From the NCBI GenBank assembly GCA_030407005.1, contig JAUDYN010000010.1:992001-1056000 (forward strand): DNA of 64,000 bases, written 5' to 3'. The stretch comes from Desarmillaria ectypa (Eukaryota; Basidiomycota; Agaricomycetes; Agaricales; Physalacriaceae). The notes beneath the pieces were generated by a model. That model made no database searches, was not told the origin of the DNA, and saw only the letters and a list, made by a program, of their open reading frames with translations. Positions 48,570 to 59,768 of the stretch are shown piece by piece. Position 1 is the first letter of the stretch. Each line of letters begins with the position of its first letter. The position numbers and the translations under genes are program-made.

Positions 48570-49302
48570 ATCCAGCACAGAGAAAGAAGCAAGACAGGAC
48601 ACAGAGAAAGGGTCGTAACAAACGGTGACAGTTCTGTTTCGTAAGTAGAAATTTTACCCGACATCTTTAAATATATCACGCAGAAACCCTGTTACCTTTT
48701 ACTGGTACGGAGGATTACACGAGTGCCGGCCCTACATACGTACATCACAATCCTCATCTGTATGATGCCCAGATCTAACCCCCACTACTGAGCCGTTGAA
48801 GCATCCACACACCTGACCCTCCGGCCGTGGGGGAGAAGTAGTGAGAAGTACCAAGCAGCAGGAAGCCAGGCAAAAAACTTGAAGCTTTGTAACCAAGTAG
48901 CCAGACCCGACCGCGCCTCATATAGGGTGGTCTATAGGTTAACTGTAGATTTCTTGAAGGACTCGCCCGGTATGTGAATTTTCCTACTAGAAGTGTTCTT
49001 TTCTCCTGACCGATAGCTGACCGTTTGTGGTCAGTCCATCTCAGCTTCTCGACAGCAATTTTGTGATGGGCATTATACTAGTCTCAGTGTACAGAGCCGC
49101 TCCGGGGGCTTTCTTCCTGGAAAGACGTCTATGTTATTGTACCCGAAATAGTAAGAACGACGTAGTGTTGCGAGATTAACCCAGGATGACGGGTTGACAG
49201 ATATGCAAGTAGATCTAGAAGGTAGTGTATAGATACGAGATATGCGAGAAACATAGAAGGCGGTGAAGTCATGAGATAGAGTTGTTCAGTCGCGGCGTGG
49301 CA
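48570..49302. other. Intergenic region, no supported gene
   Basis: Downstream of both neighbours. No domain-bearing frame. Confidence 0.5.
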
Positions 49303-49974
49303 TCAAGAGTCAATCCTCTGTTTCTGTTCCGGAATAGGCTGATTCTCCTTCCCACCAGCATGCTCGCCACAAATCCCTTTGATGAGTTTATCGAGGGTAT
49401 AAGTAGCCGTTCCCAAGGGGTAGGGGCCGTCGTACGGCGGCATGTAGTCGAGAGAACAGATGATAGTGACCGCAGGAGATGTTTTACTCTTGAGTCCTTG
49501 CTTGCTCAATAAATCAGGAAGCAGATATTCCCCTTCGTCCATAATGCGAGATGCGAGAACGTGCCGAAGCGGAGAAGGCGTGAGGCAGACGATACGGCGG
49601 AACTCAAATGGCGATCGGCGTCGCCCAGGGTACATTTGGCGGAAAAGAAGCCTATAGCGCATGACGGGCGTGGTGTAGAGGTCCGGGCATTTTCTTGGCT
49701 TGCTGCTCGCTGATATAAGGTCAACAAGATATTGAGCCTATGGGTTCGTTGAAATCTGGGTTAACTTGAGTGCAGATGAGTGACGCACCTCGTGGTAGGG
49801 TACCGTCCTTTCTTTACATCTCTGAACAAAGAAGGTCCCATATATGGAGCAATAGAGGTAGTAAAACAGAACGACGACGAGGTACAGGGCGACAATGCAG
49901 CCAATAATGATGCCGACCATGAGTGAAGGGCGTGACTGAGGGGCGTAGGGTGCTGAACGAGCGACTGGAGACAT
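49303..49974 (-). CDS. Single-pass membrane protein, unknown function
   Basis: Two exons (49789..49974, 49303..49737) give 206 aa. One TM helix (MVGIIIGCIVALYLVVVLFY) lies near residues 19-40, followed by a Cys/Tyr-containing juxtamembrane stretch and a cytosolic domain of about 150 residues with conserved-looking PGRRRSPFEFRRIVCLTPSP. No family was recognised. It is divergent from the Dap1 gene, sharing a 195-nt promoter interval. Confidence 0.55.
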
Positions 49975-50169
49975 ATAGCTGTCGTAGAAAAGAGCGTAAA
50001 AGAGTGTCCGTGAAACGAGCGAGATGAATAGGAAAAAATGAGCAAGTGCGAGATGGTTGAAGAAAGGTAAGATTGATGTCAGCCAGTGTCAGCCTCTGTA
50101 TGTCACCGGCCCGTGTTCACACGCCGACGCAGAGTTCATCGCTGTCAGCAATCTTTCTTTCAAACCACC

Positions 50170-50830
50170 ATGGGCCTCACTCTCGAACTTGGAACTCCCG
50201 TCAATACTGCTCTTTTCCTCTTCATATTATACTCTGTCCAGCGCATTGTCTTTCCATCCTCCTCTACCGCCGCTAAAGGTGCAGTTCCCAATGAATTCAA
50301 GGGCGGCTACTCGTGGATGCCAAAGTACCACCCGCCAACTGTGATTTTCGAAAATTTCACGCCAAAGACATTGCAACCTTTCAATGGCAAAGATAACGAG
50401 AGAATTCTGTTGGCCATAAATGGAATTGTTTTCGATGTTACTGCCGGAAGGAGTTTCTATGGCCCTGGTGCGTCGGTCGTTAAATCAGTAACGTATCATG
50501 GTTAATGGAAGTTCTTAGGTGGTATGTATGGAAATTTTGCTGGACGTGATGCATCGAGGGGAATGGCGAAGCAGTCGTTCGATGTCGGTGCGTAGTCCTC
50601 GTCCTTGTCGTGACTCGGTGCTAATTACTTTTAACAGAGATGCTCACACCCATTGACCAACCTCTGGACAAGCTCGAGGATCTGAAACAGGATGAGATGT
50701 ACGTTTTCTGCTACCAACGAAACTGCCAACCTATTAACATTTGAACAGCGACAACATGAAAGGTTGGATCGATCATTTTTCGAACAAATACATTATCTGC
50801 GGCAAACTCGTAGAGAACGACGCTGCTTAA
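50170..50830 (+). CDS. DAP1: Dap1/MAPR cytochrome b5-like heme protein
   Basis: Membrane-associated progesterone receptor family protein; binds heme and supports cytochrome P450 enzymes of sterol synthesis (Erg11) at the ER. Four exons (50170..50467, 50519..50587, 50638..50698, 50749..50830) give 169 aa. An N-terminal TM helix (NTALFLFILYSVQRIVF) precedes the cyt b5-like domain. That domain reads FENFTPKTLQPFNGKDNERI, then FYGPGGMYGNFAGRDASRGM and AKQSFDVEMLTPIDQPLDKL, and ends GWIDHFSNKYIICGKL, all diagnostic. The start is the ATG directly before the TM helix. Confidence 0.92.
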
Positions 50831-51800
50831 ATACTCTTGCGCTTTTGAATACATTACATCCATGATTGTACCAACACTACCAATACTGAAGTTTCTTTCT
50901 TGCACACCGACTACATGACGTGTAAAAAGTCCTCGACGTCGATTATCGCAGTATCAGAAGAACTGCATCCAACATTTTTCTTCGACACCTGCTCAGGGTC
51001 CATTTTGCACCCCGTTCGGAAAACTTGACCCGATGTGCCTACTTGACTAAAGTACCCTGATTCATGTACATTGCAAGGCTCTCACACGTCTCCTTTTGTC
51101 TTCTCACGTGCTTGCCGTCGAAGTCTTGCGTTGAAAATGGTACTCACAATTCGCTTTTGTGTGCATGTGAAAGTGGGCAAGGATCTACATGTGAAACTCC
51201 TTCTCTTTTGTCCCTGTGACAGTATTAAGCCTTTGAGATATTCCCAGTGCACACCTGGTGGATATCTGGCGCAGTATCATGGTATTGCTATGGCCTGACT
51301 CACTTCGTGGCGGTACAGAACCCCGGTGTCTATCTATTCCTCATCATTTGAGATCACATACGAGTTTTCTAAACTTAAAACTCTCCGAGTCCATCGAGCG
51401 CTCCACGAATGTTTGAACAGCCTTGCAATGGATACGATGTCTATCCGTTGAATCTATTCCCCGACGCTTCTTGACACAGCTCTTGACCCCTACTACCTTC
51501 AAGTTGATCGAGATCGACCATTCAAAGTGCAGGCGACAAGCACTGTTTTATTCTATCGTAAAAGCTATGTTAGCATCCACTGGCAGTCACCTATACAGTT
51601 TGACCTCTTCTTTCCTCTTTCCTCTCGCCTTCACTCGGACAGGGAGTATCTTCCTGGAGGTGCAAGCGATCACAAACGATACCCTCACTGAAAGGGGGGG
51701 TTAACCTCGATCTTCTTTTTTTTTGGAGTACTCCACTCCTCAATGTCTGAGAACTCCACCTCGAGGAAGATAGAAGGAAGAAAGCTGTTCTACTTTGTGA
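50831..51800. other. Intergenic region, no supported gene
   Basis: Frames at 51071..51298 and 51423..51704 (+) have no recognisable content. Confidence 0.45.
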
Positions 51801-51808
51801 TATAAGAG
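51801..51808 (+). promoter_or_regulatory. TATA-like box of repeat-protein gene
   Basis: TATAAGAG 48 nt upstream of the ATG at 51849. Confidence 0.55.
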
Positions 51809-51848
51809 AGGCTGGCCGAATGGATATTAGCCTCATCTCCTCGCCACA

Positions 51849-52236
51849 ATGAACTTTCAAGTCCTCGCCTTCTTCTTCTTCGCCGTTATCGCCGCTGTCA
51901 TCGCGGTGCCCTTAAACATTGAAACGAATGCTCAACGTTTCGCGAGAGGGTTCCCTCCTCTCAGGCCGAAGTCATTGTATAACCGTGAGTGATATTCCAA
52001 GCGAATCTAATTTAGTGACTGATAGTGGATGAGTAGCGAGTGTGACTATACCTATGCACATTCCCTCTGGGGTGCCGTCCGGCAAACCGTCTAGTGTACC
52101 GTACAGCAAACCGTCTGGTATATCATATGGCAAACCTTCGGGTATATCATACGGCAAACCTTCGGGTATGCCTTACGGAAAACCGTCCAGCATACCATAC
52201 AGCAGACCTTCTGGTTGGCCAAGAAAACAGACATGA
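51849..52236 (+). CDS. Secreted octapeptide-repeat protein
   Basis: Two exons (51849..51984, 52037..52236) give 111 aa. A strong signal peptide (NFQVLAFFFFAVIAAVIAVP) is followed by NAQRFARGFPPLRPKS, a segment typical of small secreted basidiomycete proteins. After that come about six tandem units of eight residues, consensus (I/V/M)-(P/S)-Y-(G/S)-K-P-S-(G/S). The C-terminus is GWPRKQT. No cysteines occur in the mature part and there is no dibasic Kex2 site between repeats. It could be a cell-wall or surface-active repeat protein. The function is unknown. Confidence 0.7.
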
Positions 52237-52336
52237 AAGTTAAAAGTGATTCTTTCCAATTTTTTGTTTCCCAATTATAATTGAACTGTTACCTTATATT
52301 TATGTTCGTTTCTTTCTGCGCCGATACCTTTTTGAC

Positions 52337-53984
52337 CTAACACATACTCTCTGTTTCTAAATGTGACATATATTTATGCGTCTCAGTACTTTTCAAGTAT
52401 TCATTCCATGTAATTATGCATTTCAAACATATGATATAAATCTGAAGGGAGTTGTCACCGAGAGAGGATTTCCTGTCTACGACCTCTCTTCTCTCTTCAC
52501 TCCTGCGAGGTTGTAGCAAGTCTACATGACTCAGGGACGTTCGTACGTTGGCCATCTCCATATCTTTTGGAAGCTTGGTTGTATGCCTTTCGCTGGTTTT
52601 ATTCCAGAAACACCAGGCATACAATAAGTCCTGTGTGTTCGTTAGAATATCACGCGCTTTCGGGTAGCAGCAATGACACGCACTTTTTGTGTACCAAAGA
52701 GTAGAAAGACAGAAACAGTCACTAGCACGCAAGGGAGTTAGTACTAATGTTCACAGAGATAGAGATTTGACGAACTCAAGGTTAGAGCGAAGTTCCATCC
52801 TACTGCTGACAAATTGGGATCCATCACAAGACTGGTTATTCCCATCCTACGGAGAACAAATTTGAGACTTGATCACAGGGGACGGATTTGACTTACACAT
52901 TACCGATGGAAAGGAGAATTGTGAGCGCTATCACGCGTACGACCAAGGATACGGTCACTGAGGTATTATTCGTCGGAATGGCGCGGCCGAGTTTGCGCTT
53001 GGTGATGCAAACTTTGATCGCAACGAGAACTACGGGAATTCAGGACCCTCGACATGTTGGAAAGTGGAAGAATACTTGCTAGAGAAAATGAGTACAAAGG
53101 TGTCGGGCAGCATTGTCGTTATGGTGCCTATGACGTATCTGTAAGATGCGATGTCAGCTGGGTACGAAGAAAGGATGATGGCTAGACGGACAGTTGTCCT
53201 GCACCAAATCTATCTATGAAAGCGATGTGACAGAAGATATGAATTGCATCTCGTTGCACGGCTTCTGGATGGGCAACTCCGACCTGAGAGGTAGGGCCAC
53301 ATATCGGATGGAAGTTACGAATGATCTGCGATTGGCGCTCACAGCTATAACATAGAAAAAAACGACGACACTAACGGCAGGGGGTATTGTGAGTAACTGC
53401 CCAAGGGACTGTCGGCAAAGAGGTAGACAAGGCAGAAGGAAAATTGTACCCAAGACCGCCACTGCTTCATCCTTCTGTCTGAGATCGATAGAGTATTAAG
53501 CTTCATGTGCAGCTACAGAGCCTCAGATACATCCTATTTCACGAGGGTTGGAATACCTCGAGCACCAGGCCCAAGGCGAATATCGTAGCACTAGAAGAAC
53601 ATTGTACAGTCAAACATCTAAAGAGATAATTCCAAGGGTACTTACACAGGATTGGCCGCATATACGATGACTGACTGAAAGAGGCAGATACCGAAAGAAG
53701 GGTCTCAGTTGCCTTGTCGGCCAAGCAATAACAGGTACGCGGCACACCAGAGCATCGTGCTTCCGATGAACAGGTACCATGTTTTTGACCTTGATATGCA
53801 CGGGGAAAGCTTCACTGTCAAACTTGTTAGGCCTAGCAGGACGAGTGTGACAATTAGAATGGCATCGAATGTTTGTATGCAGAACTCAAGGACTTCATAA
53901 TCAACTGATTGAATGCAAGAGTTAGTTAAGGGCGGTAAATGAGAGATTCATGAGCGACTCACGCTGGGTAGTAGTGGATGTCAT
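52337..53984 (-). pseudogene. Seven-TM receptor-like family member, probably inactive
   Basis: Spliced minus-strand segments match a basidiomycete-specific 7TM family: 53963..53984, 53646..53904, 53557..53590, 53343..53474, 53192..53283, about 53096..53138, 52897..53029, 52755..52846, 52684..52721, 52337..52630. TM1 is DAILILVTLVLLGLT-like, followed by SRSKTWYLFIGSTMLWCAAY, GICLFQSVIVYAANPV, HPEAVQRDAIHIFCH, VTVSLVVRVIALTILLSIGN and TVSVFLLFGTQKDLLYAWCF. Two faults appear: an in-frame TGA between GRQGN and DPSFG (about 53684), and a 1-nt phase mismatch at the sixth to seventh exon. The C-terminal cytosolic tail of about 90 residues is open. Either a recent pseudogene or my splice choices are wrong at both points. 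Confidence 0.6.
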
Positions 53985-55417
53985 CACCTAGGGAGGAGGA
54001 CAATGGGGAATCCTGGTGAAGAAGATAATTTGAGGGCGACGAATGTGATTGCTAACGGAAATTTTTGTTGAAAGGTGACTATCATGATTGAAACTTTAAT
54101 GATTTTCTAATGTCGGACTCCAGACGAATGGTTTTTGCTACATTAGATATAAGATTTGTGAACTGAGATCATGATACTAGGATACAAAGTCATTCGTACT
54201 TCTAAACGGGAGTAACAGAGATACCTCTGTAATCAAGAGGTATTAAACGACCTACGAATTCGGTAACCTGATTTCTGTGTTTGCGTCCAGTTGTCCTGAT
54301 AATAATTCGGGGGCAGTCAAAGATCTTAATTGATTCGTCGCTGAATGTAAGAGCTGCCAAGAGCGGGATAGTGCGAGCAGATGGAGTGTGATGAAGAACA
54401 TGGAGTGCGGCCCGGTGAAATCCACCTTCCTGATTTGATCCTACTAAATAATCTCTCTCTTCTCCTTTCATTTTGACCGGACTTAGTACATGTGATTATC
54501 TGAATGCGACTCCGAAAAAAGAATATGCATAAAATTTTATCCGACTAATTGGTCTCTAGCTTATAGGGATCTGTTACTACGGACGACGTCATTCTCGAAA
54601 CGCCATCTTACTTTGTCCTTCCCATCACGTTCTCTTATGCATATGGCTTGTTGATATTATGATGCATCTATCAACGCTGCTGCGACGAGATGCTCTGTCA
54701 TATCGGATTTCCTGGGAAGAGTCGTTGAACTTTAGCTCTGAGTGAGGCTCGGGTCACCAACTTACTTGGATCGGTCTGATATCATGCTTCACTTGGATCT
54801 TGCTCAAATCGTACTTCTCACGTATAACATACGTTTCCCCCATGAATCGCTCTAATTCTCGAAAACGGTGATATCAAGTCCAAAGGATTTCCTCTCTCTC
54901 ACATAAACCTGCACCGCACTGGTCTCTGAGTCCTGAAAAGCCACATCTCTCAGTTAAACTTCTTCGTTGTCATAACGGACAAAGTTGATGCTCACGATGA
55001 TAAGTAATCAACACATTTTCGCCATATCAGAGCGATTAACTTGCTAAACCTTATGGAAGTCATTAGAATTGAATCGATTCCATGATTTTTTGTTTCAGGA
55101 GTCCGAGCCTGTATTGAACTCTCGCTCAGGGTGATTAGTGCTCGAAGGTCAAATTCGAAAGGACTCGATTGTGTTCCATAGACTTCTACTTCTCGACAAC
55201 GAGGCTCCGCGCCATGGCTCTTCGGGTTAGACGCCGTGAATTTACTGGAAAGGATGTTTTATATACAAAAGATACCGAGAAGTAGCTATGCCATATGAAA
55301 GCAGGTGAAAGGAAAAGCTTGATGATCAGAGACGAAGTAGCAAATCGACATTCATTTCGAAATCGCCTAGTACTAGTGTTACAGATCAACTGGAATAGGG
55401 CAAGTGATGTAAGCCCC
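53985..55417. other. Intergenic region, no supported gene
   Basis: This is 1.4 kb with only short frames. The minus frame 54202..54471 has no recognisable content. Confidence 0.45.
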
Positions 55418-56826
55418 TCAGGATCCTGTGATGTCGGGAGTCGAGTAAAGGCAGTACTAGCAGCAGAAGAGGTCAGCGTATGGAATGAAGACAAGATATT
55501 TTTTTTGCATACTTTACTGTCCGGTCCGCTGCCAAGTTCCTTGGGTTCATCACCATCATTATTACCTTCATACCTGGAGTATATACTGAGAAACACAACA
55601 ACAATGTGTAATTCATAGACTCGCCTTGAGCAGATAGTGTCAACATCATCGACAGTCGTTGTACGAATCGTTGCGGTGCTGGCATACACTAAGTAAAAAC
55701 TCAAACGAAAGGGACATCAACTTACTCTCCGTAATTGCTGGAGAGAGAGATAGACGGTATGAGTGTCGCTCCAATGCCCACGGACACACTTGTGCTCACG
55801 AATTGATACCAGCGAGAACGTCACCATTGACGGCCCATACGTCGTTAATCTGCGGAATTCGGAAATAAACAGCCTGTCCCATCTATGAAGAGTTGAAATA
55901 CTTGCTTGAACCTTGCGCTGGTATTGTGTTCTAAAATTGATATAAGAATGGTAGAATGTACATTTCATGGTCATAGTCTTACTTGCAATTTCCACACTGC
56001 GATATTCAGTTTAATAAAATATGATAGTTTCATGAAAAAGAAGACTTACACTTCGGTAAAGCTTTCCAAAATCTTCGACGTAGAACTACATGGGGATGAA
56101 TTTTGAGATCTAGTGGCCAGGGTCCGTTTTTCTTACCGAGTTGATGATTACAGTTCCGCCACCATTGTGTTGAACCACCTTGTCATCGGCATGTTTAGCC
56201 TACGAAAAATTAGCGATAAGAAGTACACTACGTAGCTCGACGTACGCCGCCATAATTGATGTGGGAGGTACCCGAGGTTTGTTTAATCGTGATAGCGTCC
56301 TCGCAGACGTCCTAAGTACCGATACTTCAGTATTGGCATATGTTAACATTGGTGGTGGGGGCGTACTTACCTCGAAATAGACATGATCCAAAGTGCACGA
56401 GCCTGTAGGAGTCCTCTTAGATCGGGGATGCATGAAATCAAGGTAGTACATACCAAGGCAGTGAACGCCTTCAGCCTGGTTGGCGCCAATGACGACTCGA
56501 CTCAGCGTGGCACCTTCTTGAAGCAGGAAAACAGCATCAGAGTCGCCGCCCTCTGCCTGTCCATTACATGCGCCAGATCCTCGGTCATACCGAGTGTATG
56601 CCTGAGATGGAGTGAATGTCTGTCCGGCGGCGATAGTAATGGGACTGCTGAGAGAACTGGTTGTTGGAGGCTTCGGGAAGACGTTGGTCGCAGTGCGACG
56701 TTCCAACCTGAAACCATCGAGTTAGTAAAATAGGAAAAGGGGCATAATGTCGTCGAAAATGTACGAGTTTGCCATGACAACTGCAGCTCCGACGGCTAGG
56801 ATTGCTAAAATTTGAGGAGTGAACAT
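55418..56826 (-). CDS. Pectate lyase, polysaccharide lyase family 3
   Basis: Secreted enzyme that cleaves polygalacturonate by beta-elimination (Ca-dependent). Thirteen exons: 56765..56826, 56454..56707, 56371..56402, 56246..56311, 56137..56199, 56050..56085, 55983..55996, 55906..55930, 55800..55849, 55726..55737, 55625..55678, 55513..55573, 55418..55456. They give 255 aa. A signal peptide ([19 protein letters not shown]) precedes the family blocks [97 protein letters not shown] and [15 protein letters not shown]. Two introns need GC donors (GCAAGT at 55905 and GCGAGT at 55624 on the minus strand). With them the frame closes exactly. A 12-nt exon is included. Confidence 0.9.
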
Positions 56827-56870
56827 CGTGAATAGCAAGTTAATATGGAGTACACAACATATCTGAGCCA

Positions 56871-56877
56871 ATTTATA
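56871..56877 (-). promoter_or_regulatory. TATA box of pectate lyase
   Basis: TATAAAT on the minus strand, 45 nt upstream of the ATG. Confidence 0.65.
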
Positions 56878-58683
56878 CTTCGTAGCGCGGTCATTATTTC
56901 CTGGAAGAACGGCTTGTACGCTTATGCGTCCCGAGCGGTCCGTCGGTGAAATGTTAACATGTCGGGACTCTGAAACTCAGAACTTCTGGCTTGGCGTTCA
57001 ACTTTGCCAAGAACCTGAAAAGAAGGAAAACACTGCTATAGATATCATTCCGATCACCTAACGAGCAATGAAAACGGACCGGCATGGAAAATTTAACCTC
57101 GAGAGGATCACGAGGAAGGAGAGCACACATCGGCGGAAAATCCTCGACAGTGAATTCTATGCCTTGTGTAAATGCGGATCATCCATATACAACAGTGATA
57201 TTCACGGAGTGCAGCCACAACATGCATTAATGATTGTAACTATGCAAGTTGATATACGCACCTGACGTATCCAGACCGAAAATTTCTCGAAGTTAACTTA
57301 TGAGCTGTAGATGGTCTCGGGACTCTTTGGAACAGACGGTACAAAAAAAGAAAGAACGGCTGAGGAAGGCCTCAAGGCAACAGAGATGGGAACGCTCACT
57401 TGGTCAGTAAGAAGTCCCGAAAAAAATGTGGATTGTGAATTTCTATGACAAATAACCGGAAACAAGGAAGCAAACGGGGAAGAGAGAGAAAACCAGGCTT
57501 CAATCCAGGATGTAAGGCGATAAATCGTTCGCGTTAGAAGCAGGAAGAACGATCCCAGGAGATGCTCAAGAGATGCTGGCTGTTGAAGCATAACAGGTTT
57601 TTGAACTTGCTTCAGCTCCAATCGTTCTATTAAGCCATAGCAAGAATGCGGTACCCCAAAATGGACTGTAAGTCAGTCACCAATGCTGAACGTAAGCGAG
57701 CGGTGAGTGAAGGCGAGTAGTACTACCAGTCACATCGCTTCTTAATGTAAAATGAGAATGCTACCTTGTGAATACTTGACATTGGGCTGGGTCTAAGCAT
57801 CGAAAAAAAGGCGCAGTTAATGCTAGACCATGGAGGATGACCGCAAAAGCAAGGTATTGATGTTGTCGACGGACGACCGCTAGTTTTCGGCCATACTGAA
57901 ATGCTGACATGACTGCAGAAACTTGGCTGCAAATTGGTTCCGAAATTAGAAAAATGACGGGTGAGTTCAGCTTCAAGGCGAGTTCACGGTGAAGTTTCGT
58001 GACTTGCCAGTATACCTTGAATTCTTCTATTTGCGGTGTGAGTGGGTCGAACGTTAGACCACAATTTCGGTCAGTTAGCGCGTGGATTTTGGTTCCCGCA
58101 AAGGACTCACGATTGCGTTCTAGCTGTATAAACGGAACGGAGTTGTGAACTTAGGAGCTAAGGAAAATTCTGAAGGGCCCAGCTGATGATTCCCGTCGCT
58201 CAGCAGGTACCAGTGAGTTACTCTACTGATTTTTCTTCAACGAGTGACCGCCGTATATAATTTACAATTTTCAGCCGATGAAACATATGTGTAACCCGAC
58301 CCTTCTGTTCGAAGTGACTCAGCCGGAGTGCTATGTGTTGGAAAGCATGCAGAAGAAAGCGATCGGAAGCTATCGAGCCCGCTCGATCGCGTCGATATGG
58401 CTTCTGAGGGGTTTGTGCCATCGTGAGTGCAAGCATTGGTAGCTGGGTACATATTGAAGGTGGCGTTAACAAAGGCGCAGTGGATGTCATTTCCGGGTAC
58501 TATTCTAAGGGCACTTGTGAAACATATAGGGAGCATTCTGGACGCTTATAAGACACTGGAGTAGAATAAGAACAGTACGTCCTAATTTTATCACCAAGAT
58601 GGGGTTCTGGTGACGATTTGCTTCAGGAAGTTATGTGGCTTCTCTCGAAAGGCAATATATTGACAAGCTTTCCTGAAATTACT
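56878..58683. other. Unresolved region with possible membrane-protein exons
   Basis: Minus-strand frames look exon-like but could not be joined. 58237..58536 begins MLPICFTSALRIVPGNDIHC and contains paired Cys and NATF. 57761..57976 is hydrophobic (PVIFLISEPICSQVSAVMSA; YLAFAVILHGLALTAPFF). 57298..57621 is Ser/Leu-rich. They could belong to one decayed or highly spliced membrane protein. No family was recognised. Confidence 0.3.
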
Positions 58684-59400
58684 TCAAGTTGCGGGATCCA
58701 GCATTCCAACCGAAGGTTCGTTTATCTTTCGAGACTTTACGTCGTTCGCCCGATCCTCCCTTCCTGACGCTGCCGGAGAATCAAGCTGGCTGTGCCAAGG
58801 ATAGTTTGACCGGTGGTGTCGAACCATGCGCTTTTTGACCTTTACCCATGGATGCCCGCCTGACAGCATCTCCAGTATGACCATCCCCAGACTCCGCACG
58901 TCCGCCCGGATATCGTATCCATTCTGCTCGAGGACTTCGGGGGCCGTCCAACAAAGTGAATGTCTGGGGTGTCTGCCCTCGTATGTACTATGTCAAGTGT
59001 TAACAGGCAGAACACAAAACTATGAATGTAGATACTTTCTAGCGGCGGGGTGGACCTGAGTTCACCAAATTTCACGCGACCTTCCATGGATATAGGGAGG
59101 TTCGTCCCTTTGATGTCTAGGTGGACAACAGATTGTAATAGAGCCCTTGGAGGACTCGGTCCGTCACTGCAGCCACTCAGATACGGACAATTCATGAGGA
59201 TGTAGGTAGATGTTGTCCTCACTATTCAGAGTAAGTAACGTTGTTCGCAGAAGATTGCTCTGTGACTTACGCAGTCAGTCCTTGTGGTATCTGCATCCGT
59301 TCGGCGATATGCAGACGTCTCCACATTGTCATGTCGTCCAGCCAGTTTCTTCCCTAGTCTTGAAACCCATCAGTACGAGGTCAGGAAGAGAAAGGTAAGA
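58684..59400 (-). pseudogene. Protein kinase remnant
   Basis: Kinase subdomains occur in order but in different frames. LLQSVVHLDIKGTNLPISME then GRVKFGE (about 59060-59141) is a catalytic loop with His-Leu in place of His-Arg. TPDIHFVGRPPEVLEQNGYD (about 58900-58980) is a P+1/APE region. RADVRSLGMVILEMLSGGHP then WVKVKK (about 58830-58905) is subdomain IX. RLHIAERMQIPQGLTA near 59285-59340 may be the helix before the loop. The ATP-binding lobe is missing and the DFG is not intact. Confidence 0.6.
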
Positions 59401-59768
59401 AGTAACACACTTCCTGACAAATTTAAAGTCTACTCTAAAGGACTTCACCTGGGTGGGGATCAGTTGGGCAAAAAAACTCCTGGGGACCAACTCCTGATTG
59501 AATTTCTCTTGTTAAACGTGCCACGTCGATACATGATCTCTGAAGCGAGCTTCCATTGGCCTCAAGAAATGTAGAAGCAACAGATTCGTCGAGAGTGGTT
59601 CTGTAGGACCAGGAGATACCGACAGATTGAAGGTAGACATATATATGACATTCAGCATGATAAGTAATACTAAGAGATAGTGGTACATCATCTTGATACT
59701 AGCGTAGATCATCATCTATTGGTACAACGCCGCCAGTAAAAAATGCATTCTTGGGGGATCTAACCTGC
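59401..59768. other. Short intergenic region
   Basis: 368 nt between the kinase remnant and the stop of the sacsin-like gene. Nothing recognised. Confidence 0.5.

Noticed and set aside
52060..52220. Short tandem DNA repeats as a CRISPR-like array
   Set aside because: They are in-frame 24-nt coding repeats without spacers in a eukaryotic secreted protein gene.
53680..53690. TGA in the 7TM gene as a selenocysteine codon
   Set aside because: Fungi of this group are not known to use selenocysteine, and a second frame fault occurs downstream.
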